The notes beneath the pieces are model-generated. The model saw only the letters and a program-made list of their open reading frames with translations, did no database searches and was not told the origin of the DNA. Below are positions 44,812 to 57,237 of a stretch of 64,000 nt of DNA, piece after piece. The stretch lies in assembly GCA_947685225.1 (NCBI GenBank), contig CANTUV010000031.1:67809001-67873000 (forward strand), given 5' to 3'. Position 1 is the first letter of the stretch; every line of letters starts with the position of its first letter. A program made the position numbers and the translations under genes. This DNA comes from Garcia nutans. Its lineage: Eukaryota; Streptophyta; Magnoliopsida; Malpighiales; Euphorbiaceae.

Positions 44812-47800
44812 ATTATTTTGGTATCAGAGCTTAGGTTCGAGATTCTCGGCCTAAGTGAAAAAAAAAATTTTTTTTTTTGAAAAGTTTAAATAAAAGTAAA
44901 AAGGAAAAGTTTTGAAATGAAATTTGTAATACATGCATATGCATTGACACCTAGGTTGGTCTCGGATGTGGCATTATATGAATTATAGAATATTTGTGTT
45001 ATATGAGATGTTCAATATAGTTGATGATATATGTGTATACTATTTTGATGTGATGAGAAATTATGATTGTTGACAATGATGTTGGAAATGAATTATAATT
45101 GAGGCATAGTGCCTAATTGATTATGAGAAACTAATTGTGAAATGTAATATGATATATGTATATTGATGATGCATATGAAAATGTCATGTTGTGTGCAACA
45201 TGGAATGTAATGTTGATGTTTATGAGCAATATTATGTAGGACATAATATGAATTGAAACATAAAGAAATGAAAAGGAGAATAAATTTGAAAATGAGTTGA
45301 AAATCAAATCAAGATAAGAGTATGTACTTTTTCTTCTATACTTTGAACCTCTTTATAATAAAGTTTATGTTGGTTTTGCTAATGTTGAATTTACTAGACA
45401 GCGGAAATGATATCGAATTGTTAAAATTGAAAGTTATGTTATTTAAATGAGGAGAGTATGGTGGAATGTTGAATGAGTTGTTTAGTAGAGACAAAGTGTG
45501 ATTATGTAAAGTTGGGATGTGTATACAGTTAAGGTTGTGTTTAAAGGAAAAAGAGATGATAGTGGTTAAGTAAGAATATAACTTAGTATTGTTACTATAA
45601 TGCGAGCATAGTAAATTCAATGTTAGAAATGTGAGATGCTTGGATATTGTGAAAGCTCATGGTAATGGTGATAATATGTGATAATTGAGATTTTTGAAGT
45701 GAGCTTTATGATTGTGGAAATTATATGTTTTAATATTGCTTTGTGATATATATTTGTAAGATGTTTTTAAAGTGATGATAGAAAAGATGAGTTTGGCAAA
45801 TTGAAGCTTAAACGAAGTAGTAAATTGAGAAGTTAAAGTTTTAGTGGAATTTGATAAAGATTATTGGGATATTGATAGTTAACTGTATATGCAATGCATG
45901 AGCTAAGTGAAATGACTAGTATTGCATATGGAAGTATTATGAATTGAGTAATGTGATTGATAGTATGAGAATTTGTTTTGAAATAATCAAGGAAGTGGAT
46001 AAGTAAATAGAAATGAGTTATTTTAAGTCATTTTACTGAACAGGGTAAGAATGAATATGGGAGTGTACTAAATATTTTTAAAGACGAAAGTGAAAGAGAT
46101 GTCACATTGGGAATGTGACTGAGATGAATATGAAGTGTTACTATAGTCGGAATATATATGTTTGTAGTGTGAATAAATACTTTATATCATATTGGAAGAA
46201 TGAGAAGGATAGTGTTTAAAAGAAAATGATAAACACTAAATTTGTATTGAATGTATGAAAAAGGAAAATACTATAAGAGCATATAATTAAGTGTATACAT
46301 GTATATGATATGTGAATTGAGTTTTCCAATATGAATGAAATTATGATATATAAACACATTTGTGAATCACATTATGAGGATGGCTTATGAAGATATATGT
46401 GGTATAATTATAGAATTAGTGATATGGAAAAACAATGTTATATGTATTAGTGGACCTAAGAGAGATTAGGTCTTGAACTGTGTAAAGCTAGATGGATTAT
46501 GTGATGGAAGTGAGAATGGAAAGAACTTGAGTAATATTGAACAGTGGAAATTGTTATAATGAGTATTGAACTTGATGATTATATTATATTTATAGTTTCA
46601 AAGTATTCACATATGAAAAGTTCTATGTAATTATATTATAAGAGATTGTAGATGGATTAGAAATGAAGTGATGAATAGAAATTGTATAAGAACTGTATAT
46701 GATTGAATATGTATATAGTAATATTGTTAAAGCATGAGTTAAGTTGATAAGGATCATATAAGCGAATACAAATTGGTTGAAACGAAGTTGGAATGTGTTA
46801 ACTTCTGTTATACTAAAAATGTTAAGATTGAGAATAGAATTATAAAAGAACAGTATTGAATTGAAAGTTCTAGGTTTGAATATTAATCTCTTAAAGTCAT
46901 GTGTTTTGTTCAGTATTTTGGATCGGTTAATTTGTTATCCATGGATTTGGATCTTAGATATAATGATTGTAATACGGATTTGGTGAGGTTGACAATTTTG
47001 TTTGAGAAGTATAGTTAAAAATTATGATGGTTAAAGTTGTACCTTATTATTATTATTTTTTTTATGTTAAGAATTTGGTTATAACTGTGAAAAAAAAAAT
47101 TTAAAAATTTTGAAATGTGTTGAGTTATGGATAATATGACAAAAAGGTAATCAAAATAAATATACCAATGATAGGAAATGTGAAGAGTTAGTAAAAGGGA
47201 GAAATTATATTATATGAATGAAAGTTATACTGAATATGTTTATGGTATGTAACTTGAGGTTTAAGGGAATGAACTCAAAGTTTGAGTGAATGAATTATAG
47301 ATATTAAGTATGATATAACATTTTTATGAGAATTGGTGGAAATTATACTAAGATAATAAAGAATAAACTATGTGTATATTAAAAGATATTAGAAGTGATT
47401 TGTTATCATGATGATTTGACTGAAAATAGATTGAAAGAGAGCAGAAATTGAATATAAGTTTGCTCTTATGGAATTAAGTTATATTTATACTTATATGAAA
47501 ATTGTGAAATTTCATGATAAGTTAGATTACTTAATCGTTGGTTGGAATTGAACAAGATTGGAACGTGGGTATATTGTGACAGATAGATTAATTGATCTGG
47601 ATTTGGCTAAGATTATGGATCATTAATAAAATTTAATGTGTATAGTTGTATTAAGAAAATAGGTATTTACATGATAATGTATATGATGTAAATTTTAAAG
47701 TATGATTGGACATGAATGAGTGGAGTATATTAATTGTTAATCATGATAAGAAGAGAAAAAGATTGGTTATCTATAAAATAAGTTGAAAGATAATGTATTA

Positions 47801-48323
47801 ATATGTAAGTTAAGTGAAAAGCATGCTAAAGAAATAACTCCATTTATGAAAAATCAGGATTTTGTTATCTATTGAGAGTGATAAATGTCTATTTAGACAG
47901 TAATTGTAATGAAGGGATAATTAATGTTCAGATATAAGTCAATGGTTTTTAATGTTAAAGTTAAGAGAGTAATTATACAGAGGTGAAATAACAAAATATA
48001 TTAAATATAAAGATTTGACAAAGTATTATTGTGCTATATGATGATCTGATTCTGGTATAAAGATATTAATAGGAAATGTAATGTGATCTTTTGAATGTTT
48101 GATTAAGAAAGTAACCAGATGTATAAACATATAGAATGATGAGTTATAGAATTTAAAGAAGGTGGTTGATTCTAAAGAGGAGAGTTGGAGTTATATGATT
48201 TGATGATATAATGACTTAAGCGTATAATTAACTTCATATGGGAGTTAAGATAGTATTTTGTTAAGAATAAATTGTTATGGTACTGATAATTTCGAGGACG
48301 AAATTATTTAAGGGGGAGAGAAT
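44812..48323 (+). other. Non-coding internal region of element D
   Basis: Primer site TGGTATCAGAGC at 44819-44830, then 3.4 kb of AT-rich, purine-rich sequence without recognisable gag, protease, RT or integrase, even in broken form. The longest open frame (45336-45620, minus) is low-complexity. At the end, the hairpin AATTTCGAGGACGAAATT (48288-48305) and the tract AAGGGGGAGAGAAT (48310-48323) are intact. The region seems kept only as a spacer of packageable length. Confidence 0.85.
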
Positions 48324-51300
48324 TGTAATATCCTCATATATGCCCTAGAAGTTGTGATTATGTTGTTGTTGTTGTTATATAATTGGATTGAATATATGTG
48401 TTAAATTACAAGAGAAAAGAAATAGAGAAAAGAATGTTTATGTATATGTGATTTGGGAAAGAATTTAGGGTTTAGAGAGAATGGTATATGTTGTGTATAC
48501 GATGATATATGTAATATCCCTAATTATGCCCTAGTAGTCTTGGTGTTAGTGTTGTTGCACTTGAATTATGTATATATGATAAGTTGATAAGAAATTGGAA
48601 GAGAATGTTTTTGTATGTGTTTTGGAGAAGAAATTTAGGGTTTAGAGACAAATGTATATGTTGTGTATATGATGATATATATAACATATAAATGGGTCAA
48701 AGGAAGAGTCAATGCAAGAAGATATTTTTGTGGAATGTGCAATTACATATAAGGGCTTATATGAGACAAAAAGTTAGTTATATGATTGAGGGCATTTTGG
48801 TAATTGCTTGGATAAGATCACTTGGTGGAGATTAAAAGCAAATTTGACTTTGTGTCTTCATGATTTCCTTCTTTCTTTCAAGAGGTGCCGGCTCTCCAAA
48901 AACCAAGAGAGAAAGAGAGGTGATCTTGAGGTTTGAAGCAATTTGAAGAAGGAAGCAAGGGTTTTGGTTAAAGATTTGTGGATTTCTTCATCTAAGGTAA
49001 GATCTTTTCTTTAAATTCTTCAATTCTTTTGAAGTGGTGTGAGAAAGGAATTAGGGTTTGTTGGTTTGATGATGAGATGAGTTGTGTTTAGTGAAATTCT
49101 TTTTCTGTTTTACAATTAGTAAAGGCTGTGACTTGTATGATTTTTAATTAATTATAGAAAAATGTTCTTGAAGTGAATTTTTGATATGTTGTGCCTCTAT
49201 GAGTCTAGAATGACTGAAAAATATGTTGATTCGATTTTGGAATGGTTATGAGTTTAGAAAGATTATTTTTAGTAGAACTGTTCCAGCAGGTACCTTAACT
49301 GAGACAGCTATATTTCGGGATTTTTAATAAATTGTAGAAAAATCATATCCAATTGAATTTTGGATATGTTGTTTCTTAGTGAGTCTAGTATTTGAGAAAA
49401 ATAATTTGGAACCACGTTGATTGGAATTGATTTATGGAATTCACAAAGTTCAGAACTGCTGCCAGGATGCAGGGCAATTGGGGCAGTCTGGTTAGGTGAA
49501 CTATTTGACCAAGATTTTGTGTTCAGTTTGATCTGAAATTTTAAAGGAATTATTTTAAGATACAAAACTAAATTCTGTAAAAATTTTAGAATTTTTAATC
49601 AAGTAGATTATTTTATACAATTTTTCAAAATAAGGATAAAATGGAGTCTAAAACCAGAATGTATTATTCATATGAATCATATCAATTGTTCTTTGCCCTA
49701 ATTGCATTGTTGAGATTGAACAATGTTATGTTATGCATTGTGAATGGTTATGTGTTTCATGAATAATATACATTGAAATTGAAATGATAATTCAAATAAG
49801 ACATGATATGAGACAATGCCATTGTGATTGGCTATGATGATGATATTGAAAGAAAGAAGGCATGTTTGCCTAAATGTGATGAGAATTTGAGAATGGAAAT
49901 GGTAACTATATAATAAATGAATTGTTTGTTTAATATGTTATTCAGTTTCAGAGTTCTGGATTTGGGTGGCATGCCTAAGAAATGATGAAAGGTAACAGTC
50001 TTGCCGGGTTGAGGATCTCCTCATATGTGTTGAGTTGATGGTCCAAGAGACTGGGTCTGTTACACTATGAGAATTGTGAATATAAGATATATGATTTGTA
50101 ACAGTCTTGCCGGGTTGAGGATCTCCTCATATGTGTTGAGTGATGGTCCAAGAGACTGGGTCTGTTACACTATCCATGGATAGAGATACATGTATATACA
50201 TTGCCTACGGGCGTGATTATTGTGACTATGAACCAAATCAGTAACTCTGAACTCTGAATATCATATTAAATACTTATTGGGCCCATAGGTGTCAAGGTTA
50301 TATGAATGTCCTAAATAATGTTATGAGTTAATGAAATGAGATGTTGGTTATTGAGTATGATTGAGTAATGTTGAATGTGGAAAGATGTTGAAATGTGGTA
50401 TACTCATATGACTATGATTTGTGAAATGCATAATTATGTGTTAACTTTATATTTATGATGTTGATCTTATCAATAACATATGTGGCATTGCATTACATTT
50501 AAGCATACCATTAACATGTTTTATCTTACTAAGTCGTTGGCTTAGCGCGATAATGTTTAATCGCACAGGTAATAGAGTGGATAGGGTTGAACCCGAGAGT
50601 TCATCAAGACCAAGTGAGAGTAGACCTTGTTGAATCCATTTTTGGAGCTTAAAGATCAGAGCAGACTTGCCAATCATGTATATTTCTTTATATTTTGTAA
50701 AGAAATGTTTAGTATGTAAATATTTAAATATTTTATAACTTCCGCTGTGTAATATTTAAATATAGGGGTTGTCACAAAACCTTTATTTTATGTTGCACTA
50801 GAAGTGTAAATTCTTTTTGCAGGTTGTAGTTGAGGTTACAAGGGGGATTTATTGGGAGTGTACTGAGAATGATTTTGTTTGCATTGGTTTGTGTAAAATG
50901 TTTTTAAAAATAAGAAAAAAATCGGTTTTGTCGACACTTGGGACTCAATTTTTAGGCGAAACTATGGCAAAATTTTTGTAAAAAAAATCGGAACTAAAAT
51001 TTGACTAAGTAAAATTGGTAGCAACATTAGGTTAGTGTGGCGCCTCTACTCAGCTTACACATGTAGGTCGGGAAGGGGTGTTACAATATATATAACATAT
51101 AAGTTGGTCAAAATGAAGAGTCAAGGAAAGAAGATATTTATTTTTGTTAAGTGTGAAGTTACTATAAAGGGCATGTAATGAATGGTAATCAAGACAAATG
51201 GTATAAGGGTGTTTAGGTAATTACTCTTGTTGAATCACTTGGTGGAGATTTAAAGAGGTGATATTTTGTCTTTTCTTCATTTCCTTCTTCTTCTTCTTCT

Positions 51301-54067
51301 CTTCTCCACGTTGGTTGGCTCCTCCTTAGACAAGAGAGAGCAAAGTGAGATTTGTTTAATTCTAACATCAAATTGAAGGGAGAATCAAAGGATTTAATTG
51401 AAGATTTGTGGAATTCAACAACTTAGGTAAGTTCTTTCTCTTGATTTTCCTTTGTTCTTTTGAAATTGTGTTTGGGATTGGTGAGTTGATATGGATGGTT
51501 GATGGAGTGTGTTTGTGTATGGTGTGTGTAAAAGTGTTGAAATGGAATTAAAGATAAGAAGCTAGGTTGGTGTTGGTGATGGAAGAGTAAGAGTTGTGTT
51601 TAGTGAATTTTTTTCTGTTTTACAATTAGTAAAGGCTGTGACTTGTATGATTTTTAATTAATTATAGAAAAATTTTCTTGAAGTGAATTTTTGATATGTT
51701 GTGCCTCTATGAGTCTAGAATGACTGAAAAATATGTTGATTCGATTTTGGAATGGTTATGAGTTTAGAAAGATTATTTTTATTAGACCTGTTCCAGCAGG
51801 TACCTTAACTGAGACAGCTATATTTCGGGATTTTTAATAAAATGTAGAAAAATCATATCCAATTGAATTTTGGATATGTTGTTGCTTAGTGAGTCTAGTA
51901 TTTGAGAAAAATAATTTGGAACCACGTTGATTGAATTTGATTTATGGAATTCACAAAGTTCAGAACTGCTGCCAGGATGCAGGACAATTGGGGCAGTCTG
52001 GTTAGGTGAACTATTTGACCAAGATTTTGTGTTCAGTTTGATCTGAAATTTTAAAGGAATGATTTTAAGATACAAAACTAAATTCTGTAAAAATTTTAGA
52101 ATTTTTAGTCAAGCAGATTATTTTATACAATTTTTCAAAATAAGGATAAAATGGAGTCTTAAACCAGAATGTACTATTCATATGGTCATTTTGCTAATAT
52201 TCCTTTGGATTAGGTTTTGAAGAGATTGGGTTGCATTAACCTAAATGTGGAGAATTCTTGGAAAGAAAAGAAATGTATAGATTGATGGGACTAGTTCTTG
52301 AGGTAAGTACCAATACATATGATTGTATTTAATTACATAATTTGAGGCTTAACACATTTGTTTGCAAATGTGTTAAGTGATCTATTATATTGTTAACATA
52401 ATTGGACTAAGGTGATGATTGAATGATGTGAAGGATGTGAAGATCATTAACAAGGTAAGCATAAACCCTATTTGATTGTATATCCTTATATGTCTTTGAA
52501 CATTAACACATTGGGATGAAAGTGTTAAATAAGCTATTATATTGTGAATGTAAATGAAGAATATATATAAAGGATGAAATATGAAATGGGAAAGGTAGGA
52601 AGAAAAGAGGATCATTCTTAAGGTATGTGCAATTTGTTATGATAAATGCTCTAGTAATGAATGATGTTAATGTGTTTTGAGAAGTGAGAAAATGTTATGT
52701 TATATGCATTGTGAATCTTGTGTATGGCAATGTATTATATGAATAATATACTTTGAAATGTGATATCAATGATGCTATATGTATCATATGGATTGAGATA
52801 TGATATGATATGAAGCCATTGTGATTGGCTATGATAATTCAATTGAAAGAGATAAGGCATGTTGGCCTAATTGATGATGAGATTGATAATGAAATAATAA
52901 ATGAATTGTTTGTTTAATATGTTATTCAGTTTCAGAGTTCTGGATTTGGGTGGCATGCCTAAGAAATGATGAAAGGTAACAGTCTTGCCGGGTTGAGGAT
53001 CTCCTCATATGTGTTGAGTTGATGGTCCAAGAGACTGGGTCTGTTACACTATGAGAATTGTGAATATGAGATATATGATTTGTAACAGTCTTGCCGGGTT
53101 GAGGATCTCCTCATATGTGTTGAGTTGATGGTCCAAGAGACTGGGTCTGTTACACTATCCATGGATAGAGATACATGTATATACATTGCCTACGGGCGTG
53201 ATGATTGTGACTATGAACCAAAGCAGTAACTCTGAACTTTGAATAACATATTAGTGTTTTGGGCCCGAGTCTGTCTTTATTGTCAATGTGAATTGCAAGT
53301 ATTGAAATATTGATTGTGAGTATTAATAATGAATTATGCTTGGTGAATTGTGAATAATATAATGTTATTAAGTGTAATATGTAAATGAATTGTGGTTGAT
53401 GATAAAGGTTGTCTTTATTGTAAATGTGATTTATGATTTGTATGATATGTAATTTGTGTATTGCAATAATGATTGGTATGGTATATATAATGTAGGGGTA
53501 TTAATATATTGGTTTTGAGTATTGGTGATGCATTGGGGTTGGTGATAATATTATGTATATATGTACATCATATTTGAAATTAGCTAGGATATATTAAAGA
53601 TGAAATTAAAATGAAAAGAAGATATGATAAGAACTAATTATATATTGAATTGATGTATCATTATATGTCAATACTTCTATACTATATGTTTATATTTTAT
53701 AGTTGGACTACTAAGCTCTCGGGCTTAGCGCGGGTGTTTATTCGCGCAGGTATATAGATGGAAGATATGAAGTCTTTTGTTATGCCACAAGAAGAGTAAA
53801 GTTGGTCGAGACCAACTAGAGGGTAATGCATACATGTATAAACTTTAATTATGATGTATTTCTGACGAGAGAGTATTTATATGTATAAATGAAGTTTTTG
53901 ATAAAGGTAATGATTTTGTAAATGTTATTTAAATTAATGTATTATGGTTTGAACTCTGTTACAGGTTTTTAAAAGGTAACAAAAAGTGACATCCTTATAC
54001 TTTATATATTTACTGTATGTATACTAGGTATACGCATAGTACTTATATAGGGTATCGGGGTGTTACA
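48324..54067 (+). repeat. 3' LTR of element D, split by solo LTR D'
   Basis: Left piece 48324-48509, right piece 51086-54067. The break falls inside the TATA-like word, whose two halves are GATGATATA and ATATATAAC around D'. Confidence 0.92.
48510..51085 (+). mobile_element. Solo LTR D' inserted in the 3' LTR of D
   Basis: 2576 bp, TGTAATATCCC to GGTGTTACA, target duplication ATATA (48505-48509, 51086-51090). It is a mosaic. About 49085-49675 and 49932-50250 are close to D, while the part from about 50280 to 50760 resembles E and B (GGTAATAGAG, AAAGATCAGAG, AACTTCCGCTGTG). It has its own TATA-like word at 48676, foldable region 49935-50264 and twin hairpins 50529-50566. Solo LTRs arise by recombination between the two LTRs of a full element. 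Confidence 0.9.
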
Positions 54068-54072
54068 ATCTC

Positions 54073-54098
54073 GCCTTCCGACACTTTACAATCATTGC
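54073..54098 (+). pseudogene. 26-nt slice of polygalacturonase copy 3, exon 3
   Basis: Between D and E, GCCTTCCGACACTTTACAAT followed by CATTGC continues the exon: it fits between AAGAATCTC at 41648 and ACCTGCAG at 56512. Both insertions are therefore in one exon, 26 bp apart. Confidence 0.85.
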
Positions 54099-54991
54099 TG
54101 TAATATCCTCATGTTTGCCCTAGAAGTATTGGTTATGTTGTTGTTGTAAATTGGATTGAATGTATATGTTATGTGTTAAGAAAAGAAATTGAGAAGAGAA
54201 TGTGTATGTATATGTGTTTTGGGAAAGAAAGAGGGTTTAGAGACAAGTTTATATGTTGTTTATATGATGATATAACTAACATATACATAAGTCAAATAGA
54301 GAGTCAATGCAAGAAGATATTTTATTTGAGATTTGTGAAATTACATATTTGGGCATGCAAGGGACAAAAGCTAAATTAAGTGATGAGGGGTGTTTTGGTA
54401 ATTGTTTTGTTAAATTTTGTGGTGGAGATTTAAAGAAGAAGAAATGGTTGATTTGTATTCATTCTTCTTCTCTTCTCATGTGTGTGCCGGCCATTGAAGA
54501 AAAGAGAGAGCAAGAGAGGTGTGCTTGATGCTAGAACCAAATTGAAGAAGGAATCAAAGGATTTGGCTAGAGATTTGTGGAATTTCTTCATTTAAGGTAA
54601 GTATTCTCTTGTTGCTTTGGTTATTTTTGAAGTTATGTTTGATGTGAGGTTTGATTGGTTGGAATCTTGATTTGGTGTGTTTGAGATGTGTTTACAAGTG
54701 TTTAAATTGATTGCAAGTTAAAAGATTTAATTGGTGTGGGTTTGGTTTTGAATATGGTAAGTTATGTAGAGGTTGATAGTGAAAGATTATGAAGGATGTT
54801 GGAATTAGGGTTTTGAGATGGCTTGTGTTTAAATGTGATGTTAATGTGTTGTTTAAGTGATTATTGTGATGATTATGTAAGATATGTGTGTATGTCATTG
54901 ATTGCATCCATTTGAATGAGTTTGTGTTGTGCATAAGGTGTTAGAATGCATTTAGAAGAGTGTTGGCTTTGGTTAGGGTTTGTTCATGAGT

Positions 54992-55172
54992 GACACGGCC
55001 AAAACCAAAGAAGAGACACGGCCAAGACTTAATGTTTTGGAGAGACACGACCAAGTCCATGGAAATTTGGCCGTGTGTGTGAGTTTTTGGAGAGGACACG
55101 GCCGTGTCTCATGCCAGTGTCTGCCACTGCCAATTTGTTTTGGGAGACATGGCCACAAGCTTGGCCGTGTCC
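54992..55172 (+). repeat. ACACGGCC dyad array in solo LTR E
   Basis: GACACGGCC at several places, with reverse complements GGCCGTGTC; one perfect dyad GACACGGCCGTGTC near 55095-55110. The half-site is the same as in LTR G, which belongs to another lineage with no other similarity. Confidence 0.75.
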
Positions 55173-55510
55173 CTTGGGTGTGTTGGTTACTGTGTTTGGT
55201 TTTTGTTCTTCATACATGGTTGAGTTTGATTTTACAATTGATAATGCATATGATACTACATGAACTAGGGTTTGTACTATGCAATGTGAATCTTGTAAAT
55301 GATAATGTGTGATATGGATAATGTATTTTGAAATGCTATATCAATGATGCTATATGCAAAATATGAATTGAGATGTGAAATGTGATGTAAAGCCATTGTG
55401 ATTGGCTATGAAGATGCAATTGAAAGAAATAAGGCATGTTTGCCTAAATGTTGATGAGAATTGAGAATGGAAATGATAACTAAATAATAAATGAATTGTG
55501 TGGCTAATGT

Positions 55511-55784
55511 GTTATTCCATTTTCAGAGTTTGTTGTTGGTGGCATGCCTAATAAGTGTAACAATCTCTTGAAGTTAGGTTGGATTGAATCCTTGAAGCCT
55601 AATTGAGATGTTACCACCCTTGAAGCTAGGTTGGGTTGGTTCTTGAAGCCAAGTTGGGTTGAAGCTTAGCATGCTTTGCTCCCCTTGAAGCTTGGTTGAA
55701 CCTAATCCTTGAAGCCTAGTTGGGTATATGATATTGATAAATGTGATAACAAAACCAAAACATTAACTCTGAAAATTGAATGGC
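55511..55784 (+). other. Diverged foldable region in solo LTR E
   Basis: Arms 55511-55530 and 55764-55784 pair at 17 Watson-Crick and 2 G-U positions of 20. Inner repeats are replaced by TTGAAGCC-type repeats, but a GTAACAATCTC/GAGATGTTAC stem remains (about 55558-55614). Confidence 0.55.
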
Positions 55785-57237
55785 ATATTAGTGTGTTTTG
55801 GGCCCATGCTTGTCTTTGTTTAATATGATTCATGAATGGTAAAATGATTAACTAATGAGATATATAAAAGGATGTTGACATGTGATATGTACATATATTG
55901 TGGTTTATGGAATGTAAAAGTATGTTGCTAGCTTTACATCTATGATGTTGTTCTTATTAATAAATTGTGTGGCATTGCATTGCACTAATGCATAACATTA
56001 GCATGATTTGTCTTACTAAGCCGTTGGCTTAGTGCGATAGTGTTTGATCACGCAGGTAATAGAGTTGAACCCGAGAGTTCATCGAGACCGAGTGAGAATA
56101 GACCTTGAAGAGTTGATTTTGAGAACTTAAAGATCAGAAGAGATTTGCCAATCATGTACTACTTCTTTATATTTTTAAAAGTAATATTTATAATGTAAAT
56201 ATATGCACATTTGTAAATATGAATTTAAATGTTTCTTATATGTAAATATTTTATAAATTCTGCTGCGTATTAACTAAATGTATCTATATATCTATTTTGT
56301 TTTGTATTACAAGTAACTACCTATTTTTTTATAATATATTACAAATTGATTAATTATTATCTATAATGTATATTGAGAAAGATGATGGTATTATATAAAA
56401 TGTTTTTTTTGAATATTAAGAAAATCCGTAGCATCCCTATGTTTAGTGCATGTATACTACATTGTGGTGTTTGTAGTGTGCATGTATTGAATGTGGGTGT
56501 GTTACAATTGCACCTGCAGAAATCGTCAACACCGATGGAATTCACATTGGACGTTTGAGCAAGATCAACATCACCGATTCAAATATTAGGACCGGTGATG
56601 ATTGCATCTCCATTGGTGATGACACCCATCAAGTACGAATCACAAATGTGCAGTGCGAACCAGGACACAGCATCAGTGTTGGTACAAGAATGAAGGACCT
56701 CTCTCTGGAATTTTCATAAGAAATTGCACCATTGACGGCACTGATAATGGTGTATGAATCAAGACCTGGCCCGCATTATATGGTGCCGTCACATTTGATA
56801 TGCATTTCGAGGTTATTATCATGAAAAATGTCGGTAATCCCTTAATTATAGATCAAGTGTATTGCCCATTGAGTCAGTGTAATCCTAAGGTAATAACAAA
56901 TAGAAGAGGAGTTAGTGTTTCTTTAAATATTGAACAGTTGCGAGTAATAATAAATGAACACATATAGAGACACGAGTTTAATTCTGTGATTCTTTTGTTA
57001 TCTTTTTTTCAGATCCCATCAATGGTTAAGGTAAGCAATGTCAGCTTCAGGAATATCAAAGGCTCTTTGGCAACTGCCGTAGCTGTTCAACTTAATTATA
57101 GTAGCAGCCTCCCTTGCCAGAACGTGGAGCTTGCCAACATCAACCTCTCATACAATGGAGCTAAAGGCCCCACAAAATCCCTGTGTGCAAATGTTAGGCC
57201 CAAGCATACGGGAAAAGTTTTTCCGGAAGGGTGTTAA

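Larger units (their letters stand above)
41649..54067 (+). mobile_element. Element D: non-autonomous chromovirus-type LARD
   Basis: LTRs 41649-44811 and 48324-54067, target duplication ATCTC at 41644-41648 and 54068-54072. After removing solo LTR D' and one ATATA, the 3' LTR is 3163 bp, exactly the length of the 5' LTR, which confirms all borders. The 3.5-kb internal region has a tRNA-iMet primer site and a polypurine tract but no gag or pol. It inserted in exon 3 of polygalacturonase copy 3. About 15 differences between LTRs by eye point to a recent insertion. LTR ends, primer site and PPT hairpin match element B. Confidence 0.92.
54099..56506 (+). mobile_element. Solo LTR E (Tekay-like)
   Basis: 2408 bp, TGTAATATCCTC to GTGTTACA, exact target duplication ATTGC (54094-54098, 56507-56511), no internal region. 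It has a donor-like AGGTAAGTA near 54596, a CG-rich dyad array at 54992-55172, a diverged foldable region (55511-55784) and twin hairpins (56016-56054). It is the most diverged Tekay-like LTR here. Confidence 0.92.
40884..57237 (+). pseudogene. Exopolygalacturonase-like pseudogene, copy 3, split by two retroelements
   Basis: Exon 1 (40884-41015) encodes a secretion signal (MESKIHVSLIAVFSFLSFAV, cut near EAQ) and the GH28 start VFDIRKYGAKA. Exon 2 is about 41106-41429 (GTFDGQGKNSWKQNNC), exon 3 begins at 41552. Exon 3 is cut at 41648 by D and at 54098 by solo LTR E and resumes at 56512. After it come NTDGIHIG, TGDDCIS, CEPGHSIS and a TGA before IKTWP; the end of exon 3 is 56889. Last exon 57013-57237 is intact (ends PEGC). 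A frameshift follows the motif III histidine. The acceptor of intron 1 reads AT, not AG, at 41104-41105. Secretion to the cell wall and pollen-type exo-activity are family knowledge. Confidence 0.88.

Noticed and set aside
45336..45620. 94-codon minus-strand frame in the internal region of D
   Set aside because: Low-complexity Asn, Ser and Ile composition from AT-rich DNA; nothing similar to gag or pol.
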